Below are positions 35,129-47,072 of a DNA stretch of 64,000 bases, piece after piece. The translations under genes were made by a program, and so were the position numbers. This DNA comes from Symbiodinium natans (Eukaryota; Sar; Dinophyceae; Suessiales; Symbiodiniaceae), in assembly GCA_905221605.1 (NCBI GenBank), contig CAJNDS010002701.1:62001-126000 (forward strand), in the 5' to 3' direction. The notes beneath the pieces are model-generated. The model saw only the letters and a list, made by a program, of their open reading frames with translations, was not told the origin of the DNA and made no database searches. Position 1 is the first letter of the stretch; each line of letters opens with the position of its first letter.

Positions 35129-35439
35129 AATCCACCCTAACCTTCCCCGAAGCCTCTCAAAGCCGTAACCTGAATTCGAGCTTCTGGGCAGCCTTGGCAG
35201 TCGTGGCCCGAAAACCATGCCAGGATTGTTCCAAAATCTGCAGGCGAAACCTTTGACAACCTTTGACTCTGCTGCCGGCTTGTAGCCGGGTTTAAGACTT
35301 ACGGGTTTAGGGCTGCGGTTTGAACCCTTCTAGTTCATGGCTGGGAGACCATTAGTAAAATTGGGGTTTCCTTTTTGCGTTTAGGTACCCTTAAACATGT
35401 AAGATGTTACCCCACCATGACAAAGCCGTGTCCTAACAC

Positions 35440-36343
35440 CATATGCATGACCGAGTCGCCCATTGAAGCTCTCCTTCGAAAGACGAGTCTTCGGATGTGT
35501 TTGAGGGCCTCAAGTTCCTCCAATCTCTCTACCCCCCTGATTCAACGTCCTAAACCCTGGTAAGGGGATAAGCCTGAATCTGCAGGTTTGCGGATAGGTC
35601 ACCCAAAGTCGGAAAAGGGTCAGAAAGGTACATGGAACCTTTAAAAGACCCTAACGGCTACTTAAACCACCCAATGAACCTCCAGGCCCTGAAGACTCGA
35701 GCACAGAACCCTTCATCTAAGTCTCCCCCAACCCTAAACCCTAAACCCTAAACCCTAAACCCTAAACCCTAAACCCTAAACCCTAAACCCTAAACCCTAA
35801 ACCCTAAACCCTCATCAGGCTCCTCAGTGTCGTCCACCATACCCTTGCACACGCCGCCGATGTTCGGAGCGTGCGGCGGGACGTTTGGCGGCGACTGGCC
35901 GCCGCCAATCTGAGGGCTTAGGGTTTAAGGTTTAGGGCTATAGGGTTTAGGGTTTAGGGTTTAGGGTTTAGGGTTTAGGGTTTAGGGTTTAGGGTTTAGG
36001 AACCCGAAACGTCCCGAAACCCAACACCGCAACTTCAAAGACCTGTGTAGGCTTCGGGGCTCAAGCCCGCTATGGCTTCTTCAAGAGCTTGATGGTGATG
36101 CGGCTGGTTTCGTGGCGCGCCCTACAGCCTATTGTATTGAGTCTCATGGCCGTTCGAGATACCCTAAACCCTAAACCCTAAACCCTATAAACCCTATAAA
36201 CCCCATAAACCCTATAAACCCTATAAACCCTATAAACCCTATAAACCCTATAAACCCTATAAACCCTATAAACCCTATAAACCCTAAACCCTAAACCCCA
36301 AGGCTGCAAGCATCCACCAGGGGCTTCCTCCCATCAGCCCAGG
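35440..36343 (-). CDS. Multi-exon gene with telomere-word introns, unknown product
   Basis: Minus-strand exons in order. 36297-36343 (WADGRKPLVDACSLG) ends exactly at G|GTTTAGGG. 35810-35909 begins after CCCTAAGCCCTCAG in matching phase, reads IGGGQSPPNVPPHAPNIGG… and an acidic tail (DDTEEPDE), and again ends at G|GTTTAGGG. 35440-35536 (VERLEELEALKHIRRLVF…) ends at ATG|GTGTTAGG. The first join is in phase; the second needs a further exon. The 387-bp first intron starts with TTTAGGG and TTTATAGGG units and ends with CCCTAAA units. No domain is recognised. Confidence 0.48.
35731..35810. repeat. Telomere-type repeat (CCCTAAA)
   Basis: Eleven perfect units; left arm of the bracket around exon 35810-35909. 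Confidence 0.97.
35917..36000. repeat. Telomere-type repeat (TTTAGGG)
   Basis: About 11 units, the left ones variant; right arm of the bracket around exon 35810-35909. Confidence 0.97.
36159..36297. repeat. Telomere-derived array with 9-bp unit CCCTATAAA
   Basis: Three CCCTAAA units, then about 11 copies of CCCTATAAA, then two CCCTAAA units. Confidence 0.97.
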
Positions 36344-36370
36344 CTGTAAGACAGAACCCTAGAAGTACTG

Positions 36371-36486
36371 TAATATGGGGGGGTCGGAAGAAGTACTAAT
36401 AGTATGCCCCTAGGGTCCCTATATAAGAATATTAAATGTTAACCCCCAAAACTCAGTTCTGATTATTAAGGCCCGTGTATTAAGTA
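36371..36486. mobile_element. MITE-like element, family 2 copy 2
   Basis: Shares GGGGTCGGAA near the left end and GATTATTAAGGCCC near the right with the copy at 31066. Confidence 0.5.
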
Positions 36487-36999
36487 TCCCTTGCCAAGGG
36501 GCAGCCAGGTATTCCGACTGGGTTTGGCCTCCAAACCTTGGGAATGCGAGGAGTTCAGGAGCACTGTTCAGGGCTCTTGGGTTCAAGGTTTAGGGTTTAG
36601 TGTTCCACTGCAGCAAGGGAGCATGCAAAGGATGTTGTCGTCTTTGCCTCGGGCGTTTTGCTTCCAGAGGCATTGAAACTTGAAGGCTTCGGATTTTTTG
36701 CCAGCCTGCACAAGGCTTCAGCAGCTCCATTGATCCAATGGTTCTTGTTTTTTCACGCGTTGGTTCTGGAGACATCGGAGCGGAAACTCAAGAGAGACCT
36801 GAAGGGGCAACGTCTTGCAGGACCCCTGCGATACGCCAGCAAAACAAAGGTTCCTGTCGTGGTTCTTGCGTACGTGCCAAATCCCATTTTGCGGCGTTGA
36901 TGTTGCGGAAGGGTTGTTCATTGTCATGGTAGTTTTCTGCCACCTCCTGTTCCGGTCATGACAGTGTCAGGCACGCCGACACAACTTCTTGAAAAGAGG

Positions 37000-38157
37000 G
37001 GCACCGCATAGCTTTTTTTGCCTTCCGGCCCAAGCCCTTGCGGCCTTTTCTACGTACATAGAACGAACCGGTCAAAAACGCGATCCGGCAGCTGGATTCC
37101 CACCGGAAGGTGAGAATCCAGCTGCTGCGACTTGGGCCGGGCAAACTTGACGTGCCGGTGGTGAACAAGAACTCAAGCAGGTGCGGCGGAGCAGAAGGCG
37201 CGCCAAAGCCAGCCAGGGAGACTTTGCAGCTCGCTCACAAAATCGACGTCCGCGAGACGCGCAGCGAGTCTGGCGCGATCATGGCCCACCACTCCCTCTG
37301 TCTTCCCCCAGCAGACAACCTGCATTCATCAGGAGTCGCTCGTGGCGCGGTCTGTTGAATTAAGTCTCTGATTTCAGCTGTTTCGGGCAAGAGGAGGGCG
37401 GACGTGGCAAAGAAGGGTCCACCAGCAAAACCCGAACTTGGTTCGAGCCTGTCGCTGCACGCTGCAGTTTCAGCCTTGTCTCAAATGGCATACAAATACT
37501 TCAGCCAGACTCCTCTGGCCCAAACCCAAGTGCTGTAACACTTACACCCGACGACATTTGGTCCTGGTGTTGAATCCAAACTGTTTTGTGCACATGCAGC
37601 GGAATATGGTGCAAGTCTCGACAAAATTGGATTCTGCTGCCAATGCAGAAATGACATAAACGTCTATCGCCCAATCTCCGCGAAGATTCTCCAAACTGCG
37701 TTTTTTGCGTGTGGAAAGCACCAAGAAGGCACGTTCAAAGGCACAGTCACCACGCACACACGCACCTACACTTTGAAGACCTTAAAGAGTACCACATATA
37801 TATATATATATATATATACGTGTCTCCTCGAAGAACCCCAAACGCCCTAAACCCGAAACGTTAAAACAAAAACCATACATACATTCCGGGCACTAGCCCT
37901 CGGCATTCGCAGGCAGTAGTCAGTTGTGTTTGTGATTGGTATTGGTTTCGATGTGTTGGCTCACAACGCATCAAGCAACCAAACAAACATGAACAAACAA
38001 AGCACACGATCAAGCAACTAAACAACCAAAAAAGCGCACGCCAAAACGAAGAAACACACCCACCCCCACCCGCCCCCACCCACCCACCGACCCCCACACA
38101 CGAGAGACCAACAAAGGAAAGCTACTGTGACCAGCGCGCATGGACGGACAACACTCG

Positions 38158-38207
<50 letters not shown>

Positions 38208-38800
38208 CAGCTACCAGCACGGGAGCCGTTCTCATCATTAGATGGGGTGAGGTTCGTGCAGAACCTGGTTAGAACAAGGATAAGTTCTCAAACTGTGCCC
38301 AGCATAGATTCTTTGAAGCTTGAACCCTAATCCACGAGCAACATCAATCCTGACGGCCGCCTTTCTCAGTCGAGTCGCAGCAAACCGCTGCTCCTTGCCG
38401 AAAGGGCGCCTTCCCAGATGTCAGGATGGAGCACCTGCACGAAAAACGCCCGAAACCACCAACATCCACCAACCCCCCAACTGTCGGTTGCTGAGATTTC
38501 GGGAGTAAAACCTGGTGCCGAAAAACAGCTTGAGGATTTCAGTGGGCTTGATTGACCTTCACCGAACGTGCCCAAGAAGGAGCGCCTTGTGTTTTTTCGG
38601 GTTCGGCATGCTTTGGATGGGTCTACAGCGAAGCTGCTCGGGAACAAGCACAATCCCTAGCTTAGGGGAACAGCTTGTTTACTCAGCATGCAGGGTAGAC
38701 TTGCTCTCTGCATCGACTCAGCCAGCGCTCCCCTGAAAGTGAAGTACGCCTTGGCACTTCCATGGCCCTATAACGCCCAGACAGCTTGAGGTTTCTAAGG
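37000..38800. other. No firm gene; two microsatellites
   Basis: Contains (TA)n at 37796-37818 and (TC)n at 38159-38204. No supported exon was seen. Confidence 0.4.
38159..38204. repeat. (TC)n microsatellite
   Basis: About 22 uninterrupted TC dinucleotides. Confidence 0.97.
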
Positions 38801-38802
38801 GT

Positions 38803-38937
38803 AGTTTCATGGGCCCTTAATTATGGTCCCTTACCTTCTCAAGGGTTCTGACGTATGGGCCCTTGGGTTGTATGGGGCATATACAGAGCACATAAGGGGT
38901 CCCCCTTTTAAGGGCCATATGAAGGGACCATGTAACT
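38803..38937. mobile_element. MITE-like element, family 3
   Basis: Imperfect inverted repeats of about 30 bp: AGTTTCATGGGCCCTTAATT at the left and, in reverse complement, AGTTACATGGTCCCTTCATA at the right. Confidence 0.6.
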
Positions 38938-39908
38938 GCCCAAAGAGGGTTTTAGGGTTCACAACAGCGAGTGCTTTTCCGAAGCCGCCCCCACCTCATG
39001 TAGCAAATGCCAGCATACCTCAAGAGTGCTAAGGATGGATGGAGACTTCTCGGTTGACAGGAAAGAGGATGAACAACTCGTGCTGAGGATTTTGAAGTCT
39101 TCTCTTCTGACCTAAGGATCTTGTTTTCCATGGGGCAGAACGGCAGAAGCGATAAGGTTCAAGATTGCCGAGTTCAGAGCATTTTAATTGCTCCTGGGGC
39201 TTGTTTCGGAGTTGGGTCGGTCTACCTCCGACCCAGTCCCCCTACGAGTACCCACAGACTGACTCCAGTTTAGTGATCTTGGGCACAGCACTCCGTGATC
39301 GCTGGCTATCCGCTTGGTGGAAACCACGTTTCGGGGCAAAGGGCCACGATCCATCGAACACCCACGGCAATGGCATCAGCTAAACTTTTGCTGCAACCTG
39401 CATGTGCGTCTGAAGAAGATACCAACCCTGGTCTGCAGTAGCCTTGACCCTACAACCTGAAGCCGCCGCAGCGTCAACGCAAGAAATGCTCTGCAGGCAT
39501 TTCCTCAAGTTCTAGCTTTTCTAGCTTTCTTCGACCCCGACTTGAACCTTGGGGGTTGGAGTTCAGGTGGTAAAGTTCAAGAGTTTAGGACCTCCACTTC
39601 ATCTTGACGCACAAACACCGACACCCTAAACGCCGCTCAACGCTGAACCATGCAAAGCCCTTAAAGCCAGGCTGCATTTCCTCGTCTGGGAGGCACCCAT
39701 TGTCCTGGCGCTCGGTACCCACTCAGGCTTTATCGATTCGCTGTGAGCTGTCGGGCTTGCAGGGCTTGTATGGCAAAGCCAGGAGAGAGACTTTCTTGAA
39801 GCCCTGAGCCCTACAACGCAATTCTGAATTCTTAGATTTACGCAAATCCCAAACCCCATCCCAGACACCGAGAAAGTGCTTTGTCGCGTCAGGTTGGTTT
39901 AAGCTCGA

Positions 39909-40015
39909 TATGGGTAGTTTCCTGAAGGAGGGCCCATCTTTGGGTGCGCAGTATAATGCGACACCCTTCGAAAAGGGATCCTAAAAAGGGAACTTAGTTT
40001 AGCGAACTACCCATA
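39909..40015. mobile_element. MITE-like element, family 5
   Basis: 107-bp segment with 11-12-bp inverted ends TATGGGTAGTTT / GAACTACCCATA. Confidence 0.5.
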
Positions 40016-40736
40016 CAGCATAAGGTTAACGAGAAGTTCAGGAGCCACCTCCTGGTCCAGGCCCAACAGCACAGCAGGCCGGAACCCTGGTAGCCGCCAG
40101 CCATTCCTTCGCATGACCTGGTCGATGTTATGGCGCTTGCATGGGGCCTTCCCGGTGCCCAGCATGCTATGGCTGCGTGATATGCAGCTCAGGGTTTCGG
40201 ATTTTCGGGCTTTAACTGAAGCATTCTGCTTGTCACTGAGGTTGTTTTACCCAAGCAAAGCTTGCACTGTGGGGTTGAGTGCCGCGGGTGCTCGAAATCG
40301 ATGACTCTGTTTCCTGCCGGCCCGGACACCCTCGCCAACGCGCCGCGCGCATTTCAAAAAACACACATAGCTCCCAACCTTTTTCAGACATCCCCCCCTG
40401 CGAGAATACATGTCTATATGGGTTGTGCAGAGAGGAAGCCCCAGAGTTACATGACGGGTGTCTCAGGATGGGATTCGATGATGCTTGAATAAGTTCCACT
40501 GTAGCGGGTTCCAAGCCAGATTGGATAGGTTCTGAAGGCCTGAGGGAGATATAGAGCGATGTACGAAGGAAGAAGAATGGGACCCAGACATGTGACCTGG
40601 CTTTCTTGGATGCACGGATGCACGCGTTAACTGAGGGTGGATATTGCAATATGAGCGAGTGCACCAAAGGCGGCATTCACATCTCTTGCTCGGGTTTTGG
40701 AAATATGATGCTCTTCTGACAAAAGCAGCGGTTAAC

Positions 40737-40780
40737 ACACAAACACGCACAAAGCACAAGCAAACAAACGAAGAAACAAA

Positions 40781-40817
<37 letters not shown>

Positions 40818-41165
40818 ACAAACACGCAAACGGACAAACAGGCAAGCATACAGGCACCCAACCGCCCACTCCCCACCCGCCTGCCCACTCCCCACACCCG
40901 CGTACCCCGCACACCCCCGCACACCCCCGCACACACGCACGCTCGCACGCACACACGCACGAACGCACACAGACAGACAGACGGACAGACAGACACAGAG
41001 ACGGACAGACAGACAAACAGACAGACAGACACAACACACACAGAGACGCAAACACACAGAGACACAACAGAGAGACACACACAGAGAGACAGACACAGAG
41101 AGACACACACACACACACAGGAGACACAGAGAGAGAGAGAGAGAGCGAGAGAGACACAACCCACA
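40737..41165. repeat. Composite CA/GA-rich microsatellite region
   Basis: Runs of AAGC (seven copies near 40790), ACAC, ACAG and AGAG with CG interruptions, purine-rich on the plus strand. The long ORFs over it are low-complexity artefacts. Confidence 0.92.
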
Positions 41166-41293
41166 CAGAGACACGGAGACGCAGAGACACCAGACCTCGC
41201 AGCCCTCAACCTGTCAAAGGCTGCCGCCTGCGGGACAAGCACCACGCACAGCGCGAAGACGGCGAGCCCTAGCATGGCGCGTGTCCTCCACAG

Positions 41294-41578
41294 GAATTAG
41301 TATTATTAATTAGTATTAATAATAATAACATAAATAATATTAATAATATGAATAATATTCATAATGCTAATAGTATTCATAATATTAATAATGCTAATAA
41401 TATTAATAATATTAATAATGCTAATAATATTAATAATATTAATAATTATATATAATATTAATGATATTTATCATATTAATAATATGAATAATACTGATAT
41501 TTTTTAATCATATGAATAATATTCATAATACAAATAATGTTAATAATATTAATTACTTCTTAGTAATATGAGTAATAG
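41294..41578. repeat. AT-rich (TAATAT)-type island
   Basis: About 285 bp made almost only of AATAATATT/TAATGCTAA words, over 85% AT in a window near 50%. Confidence 0.93.
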
Positions 41579-42484
41579 AGTTCAATGTTCAGACGCCAGT
41601 GGCTCAAGAGGTTGCAGAGCTCAGGGAACTTGAGGGGGTTTAGGGCTTTGAACGCTCCAGATGCTTTGGGAGACTATGGGCTTTGGTACTGAGGGTTTAG
41701 GGTTTAGGGTAGGGATTCGGGCGATATTGCAGGGGGCCGGAGCTTATATGCAGACGGTGCATTGCTGCGACCTTTGGGGATATTAGTAGGTAAGAGGTCT
41801 GAAGCTTCCGCATCAAACGATCTTAGGGCTTTCATGAAAGATTATCGCCCCCCAAGCCCTATAAGCCCAGATATCCCGCAAGCCGCATTACGAAGCCTGG
41901 GATCTTGCAAAGCACATGCTTTTTCTACGACCTTTTGAATAATACGAAATAAACAATTTCACAAGGTGCGGAAAACTGAGGCTGCGAAAGGTGGAGAAGG
42001 GATGTCCTGTTCATCGCGTGGTACGCCCTCTCCTGGCTCAAGGTTCAGCTGCGGACTTTGGAAGTTGATAAAGAGCCCTCGTGAGCTAAAGCAGCCAGAG
42101 CTTGCAGGGTTCAGGGGTATGGCCGTATAACATGTTCATCTGCCGCAATCTTCGGAGACCCTCACAGCATCAAGACCTCAAAGGCCGAAGCTCAAAAGAA
42201 CTGCCTCTTCACGCTAAGAGTTCCTGGTTCCTTGGTTTCGGGGCCTTGCCGGGCTTTGTGTCGGGCCTAGGGTGCAGAGCAGCATTGGGCAACGCTGAAC
42301 CTCCAACCCCCCCAAATTCTTAAGCGAGATTGGGGCATGACCGGCCAGAAGCGCGGAGTCCGCGCGCGACCTCTGGGCGGGTTCGGGCGTTTGAGGTTGG
42401 TTGGGGATCTTTTTGGTTTGGCTCCTTGGCGGGGGGGGGGGGGTTCTTGGCCTTTTTTTTTAGGGGTTGGGGATTCTGGGGAGG

Positions 42485-42528
42485 AACCCTAAACCCTAGA
42501 CCCTAAACCCTAAACCCTAAACCCTAGA
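42485..42528. repeat. Telomere-type repeat (CCCTAAA)
   Basis: Six units, one CCCTAGA, just 3' of the terminal exon 42540-42605 (minus). Confidence 0.94.
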
Positions 42529-42539
42529 GCGAGTGCTCC

Positions 42540-43178
42540 TCAAAAATTTGCCGAGACTCCGAGTTCGACGTCTTCCTGCGACAAGCCCTCCAGAGACAGC
42601 AGCGCCTCGCAAATCAGACAAAAGCTTCTCTACTATTTGCTTAAGAACTCCAAAAGAAAAAACATAATAATCCCTATATTAACCTTAATAAGGAAGAATG
42701 TTTTTGCTTTTTTCGGGTTTCTTAAGCAAGTAGTTGTCCTAGAAAAGCACTCTAAGTTCACGGCCCTAAACTTCCGAGCTCCAAAGCCTGAACTACGAAA
42801 GGCTACACTCGCCAACGGCTTCTTAAGCCCCCAACTTCGAACTCCAAACACCAAATACGATCCTTAAGCAACACATCCATAGGTGGCTGAGAGGCTGTGG
42901 TCTTTAGGGTTTAGGGGTTTAATTAGGGTTTAGGGTTTAGGGTTTAGGGTTTAGGGTTTAGGGTTTAGGGTTTAGGGTTTAGGGTTTAGGGTTTAGGGTT
43001 TAGGGTTTAGGGTTTAGGGTTTAGGGTTTAGGGTTTAGGGATCATGAGGTCTCTGGTCCAACCCACAAGACCACCCTGCCGAAGAGAGAGGGTGCTGCCC
43101 GTCCTGCAGCTTTTTGTTCACCTCAACCCGAACCCTAAACCCATTGAACTATGGCGCGAAGCTTGAAGCCAGAACTGT
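42540..43178 (-). CDS. Multi-exon gene with telomere-word introns, unknown product
   Basis: Minus-strand exons: 43141-43178 (SSGFKLRAIVQW, donor GG|GTTTAGGGTTCGGG); 42836-42886 (PPMDVLLKDRIWCLEFE, phase 0, after CCCTAAAGACC…CTCTCAG); 42684-42738 (TTTCLRNPKKAKTFFLIK, donor AAG|GTTAATATAGGG); and 42540-42605 (ALLSLEGLSQEDVELG… to TGA). The joins 43141/42886 and 42684/42605 are in phase; 42836/42738 is not, so an exon or boundary is missing. Further upstream a hydrophobic frame (43263-43535, WWLLAAGLVLWALGVLG) could be a membrane segment. No family is recognised. Confidence 0.48.
42904..43045. repeat. Telomere-type repeat (TTTAGGG)
   Basis: About 20 units, pure except at the left. It is the 3' part of the presumed 254-bp intron between exons 43141-43178 and 42836-42886. 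Confidence 0.98.
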
Positions 43179-43539
43179 CTGAGAGAAACTTTTAGGGTTC
43201 AGATCCTCACGCCATCTTTCGTGGCCGCGCCACAGCCATGACCCTGAACACCAAGCCCGAGATCAGACACACGCCGTAAGGTGGGCAAGCCTGCTGCAAC
43301 CTGCAATGACCCCAATACCCCTTGCAAGAAAGCGCCCCGATATCTTGAACACTTGAAACCATAAATCCCCCAAAACGCCTAGAGCCCACAGCACCAACCC
43401 AGCAGCTAGCAGCCACCAATGCGTGCAGCACCATTTCCAAGCGACCCTGAGCAAGCCTCGGTGTCCCCCATCGGCCCTATCGGGCCCATTGGGCTGTTCA
43501 CCACCCTCAGCCAGAAAAAGCAAGCACTGCCCCATAGGA

Positions 43540-45780
43540 ACTCAAACTGTGCAAGGGTGTACGGGCTCAGGGGCAAAGAGTGGCAACGTTCCGAGCTTTC
43601 GCGGCTTCGGGCTTAGGTCAGGTTTGGGGCTATAAGGGCTTAGGGGTTCGGTCGCAGATTCTCAAGCTCAACGATGTAAGGGAAGCCCCTCCCAGGCCAG
43701 AAGAACAGCTCTTTCTGGATCTACGACAAAGGTGCGAGCACCTTCCGCAATCCAACACATTGCCTTCCTACACCTGAACCCTCAGCGCCACCCCAAGTTT
43801 ATGAACTTGAAAACTTCCAACCCGTGCGTGCATGACGCATATAAGTATAACCGTATGGAGCTGCAAACTTGTATACTTACATACCTAGTGGCACCATGTA
43901 AGCTTCTTGACTGATAGACGTTTGATGCTGGTATACTCATATACTTCTACACTCATAAACTTGAAGCTCTTAGCTGATATGCCTAAATACTTACATACTT
44001 AGTAGCTGCATACTTACAAGCTTACCTAAGCTCATGCTTCTTCAGCAAGTTCTCAACATATGCTGCAATGCCGGGCTGGGCCCTACTATAGGCCTGCGAC
44101 GCCAGATCTCTAATTAACCATGACTCAAGCCACCAGCCCTGCTTTTGCGAGTTGGTGCTCATGGCGGGCTTGAGCGGGTTTAGGGATCCAAGGGGGGGGG
44201 GGGGGGCTTGCCAGGGGTAGTTGACGTGAAAATAGGTCGGCAACGCAGCGCATCCGAACCAAGAAACACCTCACACCTTGTCGAGAGCTTAGAGGGAAGG
44301 CTAATCAGGGGTTTGGGTACATTGAGGTTGATAGTTGTGTACTGTGTAGGGTTGCGAACCTAAGTGCTTGAAATATTCTCGTGCTGAGGTCTGAGCTCGT
44401 GCACGGGCGTGGCCATCGCGCTACCAGGGCGCGAAGCAGGGGTCTACTCCATAGTCTTCAGCCAATGGCAGCTCGGGCTTTTGGGGTTGTTGATCGGGAG
44501 TTTACGTCGGCCAAACACCGCGGGTCGTTTTATAAACGCCCAACTGAACCGCAGGCCCTACAGGTTTGGGCCTCGGGGGTTGAGAGTGTGCTAACCTAAC
44601 CGCCGGAGCCATCGTCTCGACGCGCGAGCCCCCCAAAAAAACCCACGAACAAGCATCGCTGAACATATCCCCCGCTCGAAATCCCGAAACTCCCAAAATT
44701 CAACCCGCCCTGCTTGGGCCCTAGTTACCCTTTCAAGGGTGTTGGACCCCGAACGAAAACCTCCAATTCACACAACATCGATGCACCAACCTCAAGAGAC
44801 TGGTGGGCCTCCCTGCCCTCCTTCTTTCGGAACCTCAACTACTAAGAAAACCAAAGCTCAGCGACCTGGGCCGGCTTTGCTGCTAGGTGGGCTGGAACCC
44901 TAATGCTCCAAACCTCGCGGTGTTGGCGGTGTAGGGCTGCGGGAATCTGCCGGAGAGGGGCCGCAGGGCTGGGTAAAAGAACGGGTGCGGCTGCAACGGG
45001 AAGCTTACCTGCCGGCAGCCTTGGCAAAACCCTTCAACACTCTGAACCCAAAACACCCGTATCGGACCATCGCCGCCTCTGCCACCATCACACTCTGTGG
45101 TTTAGAGTGCAGGGTTTCAGGGTTTCAGGGTTTTTGGTTCAGGGCTGAGGCTTAGGTGTGCGAAGCCCTGCACCCTTTCATCGATGCTGCGTGGGTGCTC
45201 TGCAAGGTGTCAGGTGCCCTCAGGTGCCCTGATCCCTCAGCGAAGCACTTTGGCTAGCACCAGGGTGTTCCCCACTCCCAGATGAGGTGCACATCTAGAG
45301 GAGAGTCTGACAACTTTACCTATTCTACCTGCGAACCCTCCGAACCCATACAAGTCTTCAGTCTCCTGAACCCTATCTTTCTGCCAGGAGTGAGGCCCAA
45401 GTGGTGCCCACAGAGCTCTTCTTCTGGTCTTTGGGGTTCTGCAAGGCCGAACGCACCGATCGGTGGTAGGGACTCAGGTTGCCTGATGACTTGTTTGAGA
45501 ACTTAGATGGAAGGGTTTGGGTGGCCTATTTTGCAATTTCAAGCCTAGCACCAAAATCCTAACCTTCGGCTGCACCGCAGATTCCATACTTGGGGGTGGA
45601 GGTTTAGAGCTCGCTTATCCGGGCACACCTCAGAAAGAAGAAAAAAAACACTTGAGTGTGCACTTTGAAAATGGTTTTGCTTGCTCTTAAGTCGGGTCCG
45701 ACCACACAGTAATCCCCTGCTCGCTTCAGGATCTCAGGCATCCAACTTGGACTCGTCGCGAGCGCACAGCTGCACCTGAG
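43540..45780. other. No firm gene; degenerate minisatellite near 43.9 kb
   Basis: Between 43840 and 44030 words of the type GTATACTTACATACCTAG and AAGCTTCTTGACTGATA recur two to four times. A poly-G run lies near 44190. Otherwise only chance ORFs. Confidence 0.4.
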
Positions 45781-45787
45781 AGCGCAT

Positions 45788-45890
45788 AGCATAGGGGCCT
45801 GAATACTTAGAACAGGGTTATTATGGTAGAATTCTATAATTAGGGGCCATAAGGGAACACTCCTAGTAATTTTTCCGACCCTATATTAGG
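45788..45890. mobile_element. MITE-like element, family 2 copy 3
   Basis: Starts ATAGGGGCCTGAATACTTAGAA and ends AGTAATTTTTCCGACCCTATA, matching the ends of the copy at 31066 in inverted order. Confidence 0.55.
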
Positions 45891-46734
45891 GTGTAGAAAG
45901 ACTTGAGTGGGGTTGGAAGTTCAAGACTGCACAGTGAGTAAGGCGACTGCGACCGCGAGCTATGGCACAACTTCCTCTCTCCATTGGCCTCGAAGCTTTT
46001 AAGCCCTGACGCTACACTTGGGCCCTGCCTGAATCCCAAACCGTCAGAAAGCCCTCTCGGCCAAAAGGAAGTCCAACCTACGACAACCGTGCTCACGCAA
46101 CCCAGACCACATTTAGCTGAATCCGAAGCCCTGCGAAGCCCAAGCTGGAACTCTCAACCCTCTGCACGCCTTGTGGAGGTAACCCTTCTGAGAGGGACTG
46201 GACAGTCTTCGGATCCTTCCCTTAGTTCTTGGTTCTGGGGTTCTAGGATTACAGGGCTCAAGCGATTTTAGAGGTTGAGAAGGCTTGAAGCTTCGAGTCT
46301 TGCGGGTTTTGAGGGTTGAAGCGACTCTCACTTCCCTTGCTTTGTTGGAAACTGCTAGATGCCCTCCAGCCCTGCCCCCTCAACCCTACAAGCCTTGGAG
46401 GCTAAATTTCAAAACGAGAAATCCTAAACCCAAAGGCCAAACAACCCGAACCGCACAGAATAATCAACACGGCGACGTGCCGCCGTGGCTCTTGCGCTCT
46501 ATCCCGTCAGCGCGTTGTTGGCCATAGCCGCCTCCTTCATCGCCTCTCTGCGCAGCTCTTGAGATTGAGGGGTTTCGCTCAAGCGGTGAACCCCCAAACC
46601 GCCCTGTTTCAAGGCCCAGTTCTGCGATCGTACGGGCTCTCAGGTAGCACCTGGGCCCAAACACCATTTGCACTTGGGAAGCACGTTTGAATATTACTTG
46701 CAGACTTGGAGCCAGCCGAAATCTCAACACACTT

Positions 46735-46869
46735 GATATAGGAGCCCAAATAAATAGAATAGGGTTTGGGGGGTTAGTATAGTATATAATATATATATAT
46801 GTATATATATAATATGAGTCAATAAGGACCCTAAGGGAAGACTCTTAGTAGCTATTCCGACCCCTATAT
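46735..46869. mobile_element. MITE-like element, family 2 copy 4
   Basis: Starts TATAGGAGCCCAAATAAATAGAA and ends AGTAGCTATTCCGACCCCTATA. It carries an internal (AT)n tract (about 46788-46810) that lengthens it. Confidence 0.55.
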
Positions 46870-47029
46870 TCGCCCCGCCTTCTTGGCGATCATCCGCTGC
46901 ACGCCCACGGGGATCGAAGACTTGGCCCTGGGTGGAACAACCTTCCTTGGAGGATTTGATGGCTCACAGGGGTCAGAAGGCTACCCAAAACTCGCCTTTC
47001 GCATGTTAAGGCACTAGAGACTTGGGCTT

Positions 47030-47072
47030 CCCCAAGCCCTAAACCCTAAACCCTAAACCCTAAACCCTAAAC
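47030..47072. repeat. Telomere-type repeat (CCCTAAA)
   Basis: Six units ending at the presumed donor of exon 47073-47140. Confidence 0.95.

Noticed and set aside
40463-41300. Overlapping ORFs of 150-270 codons on both strands
   Set aside because: They encode Cys/Val/Leu or Thr/Gln/Arg strings from the CA/GA microsatellite.
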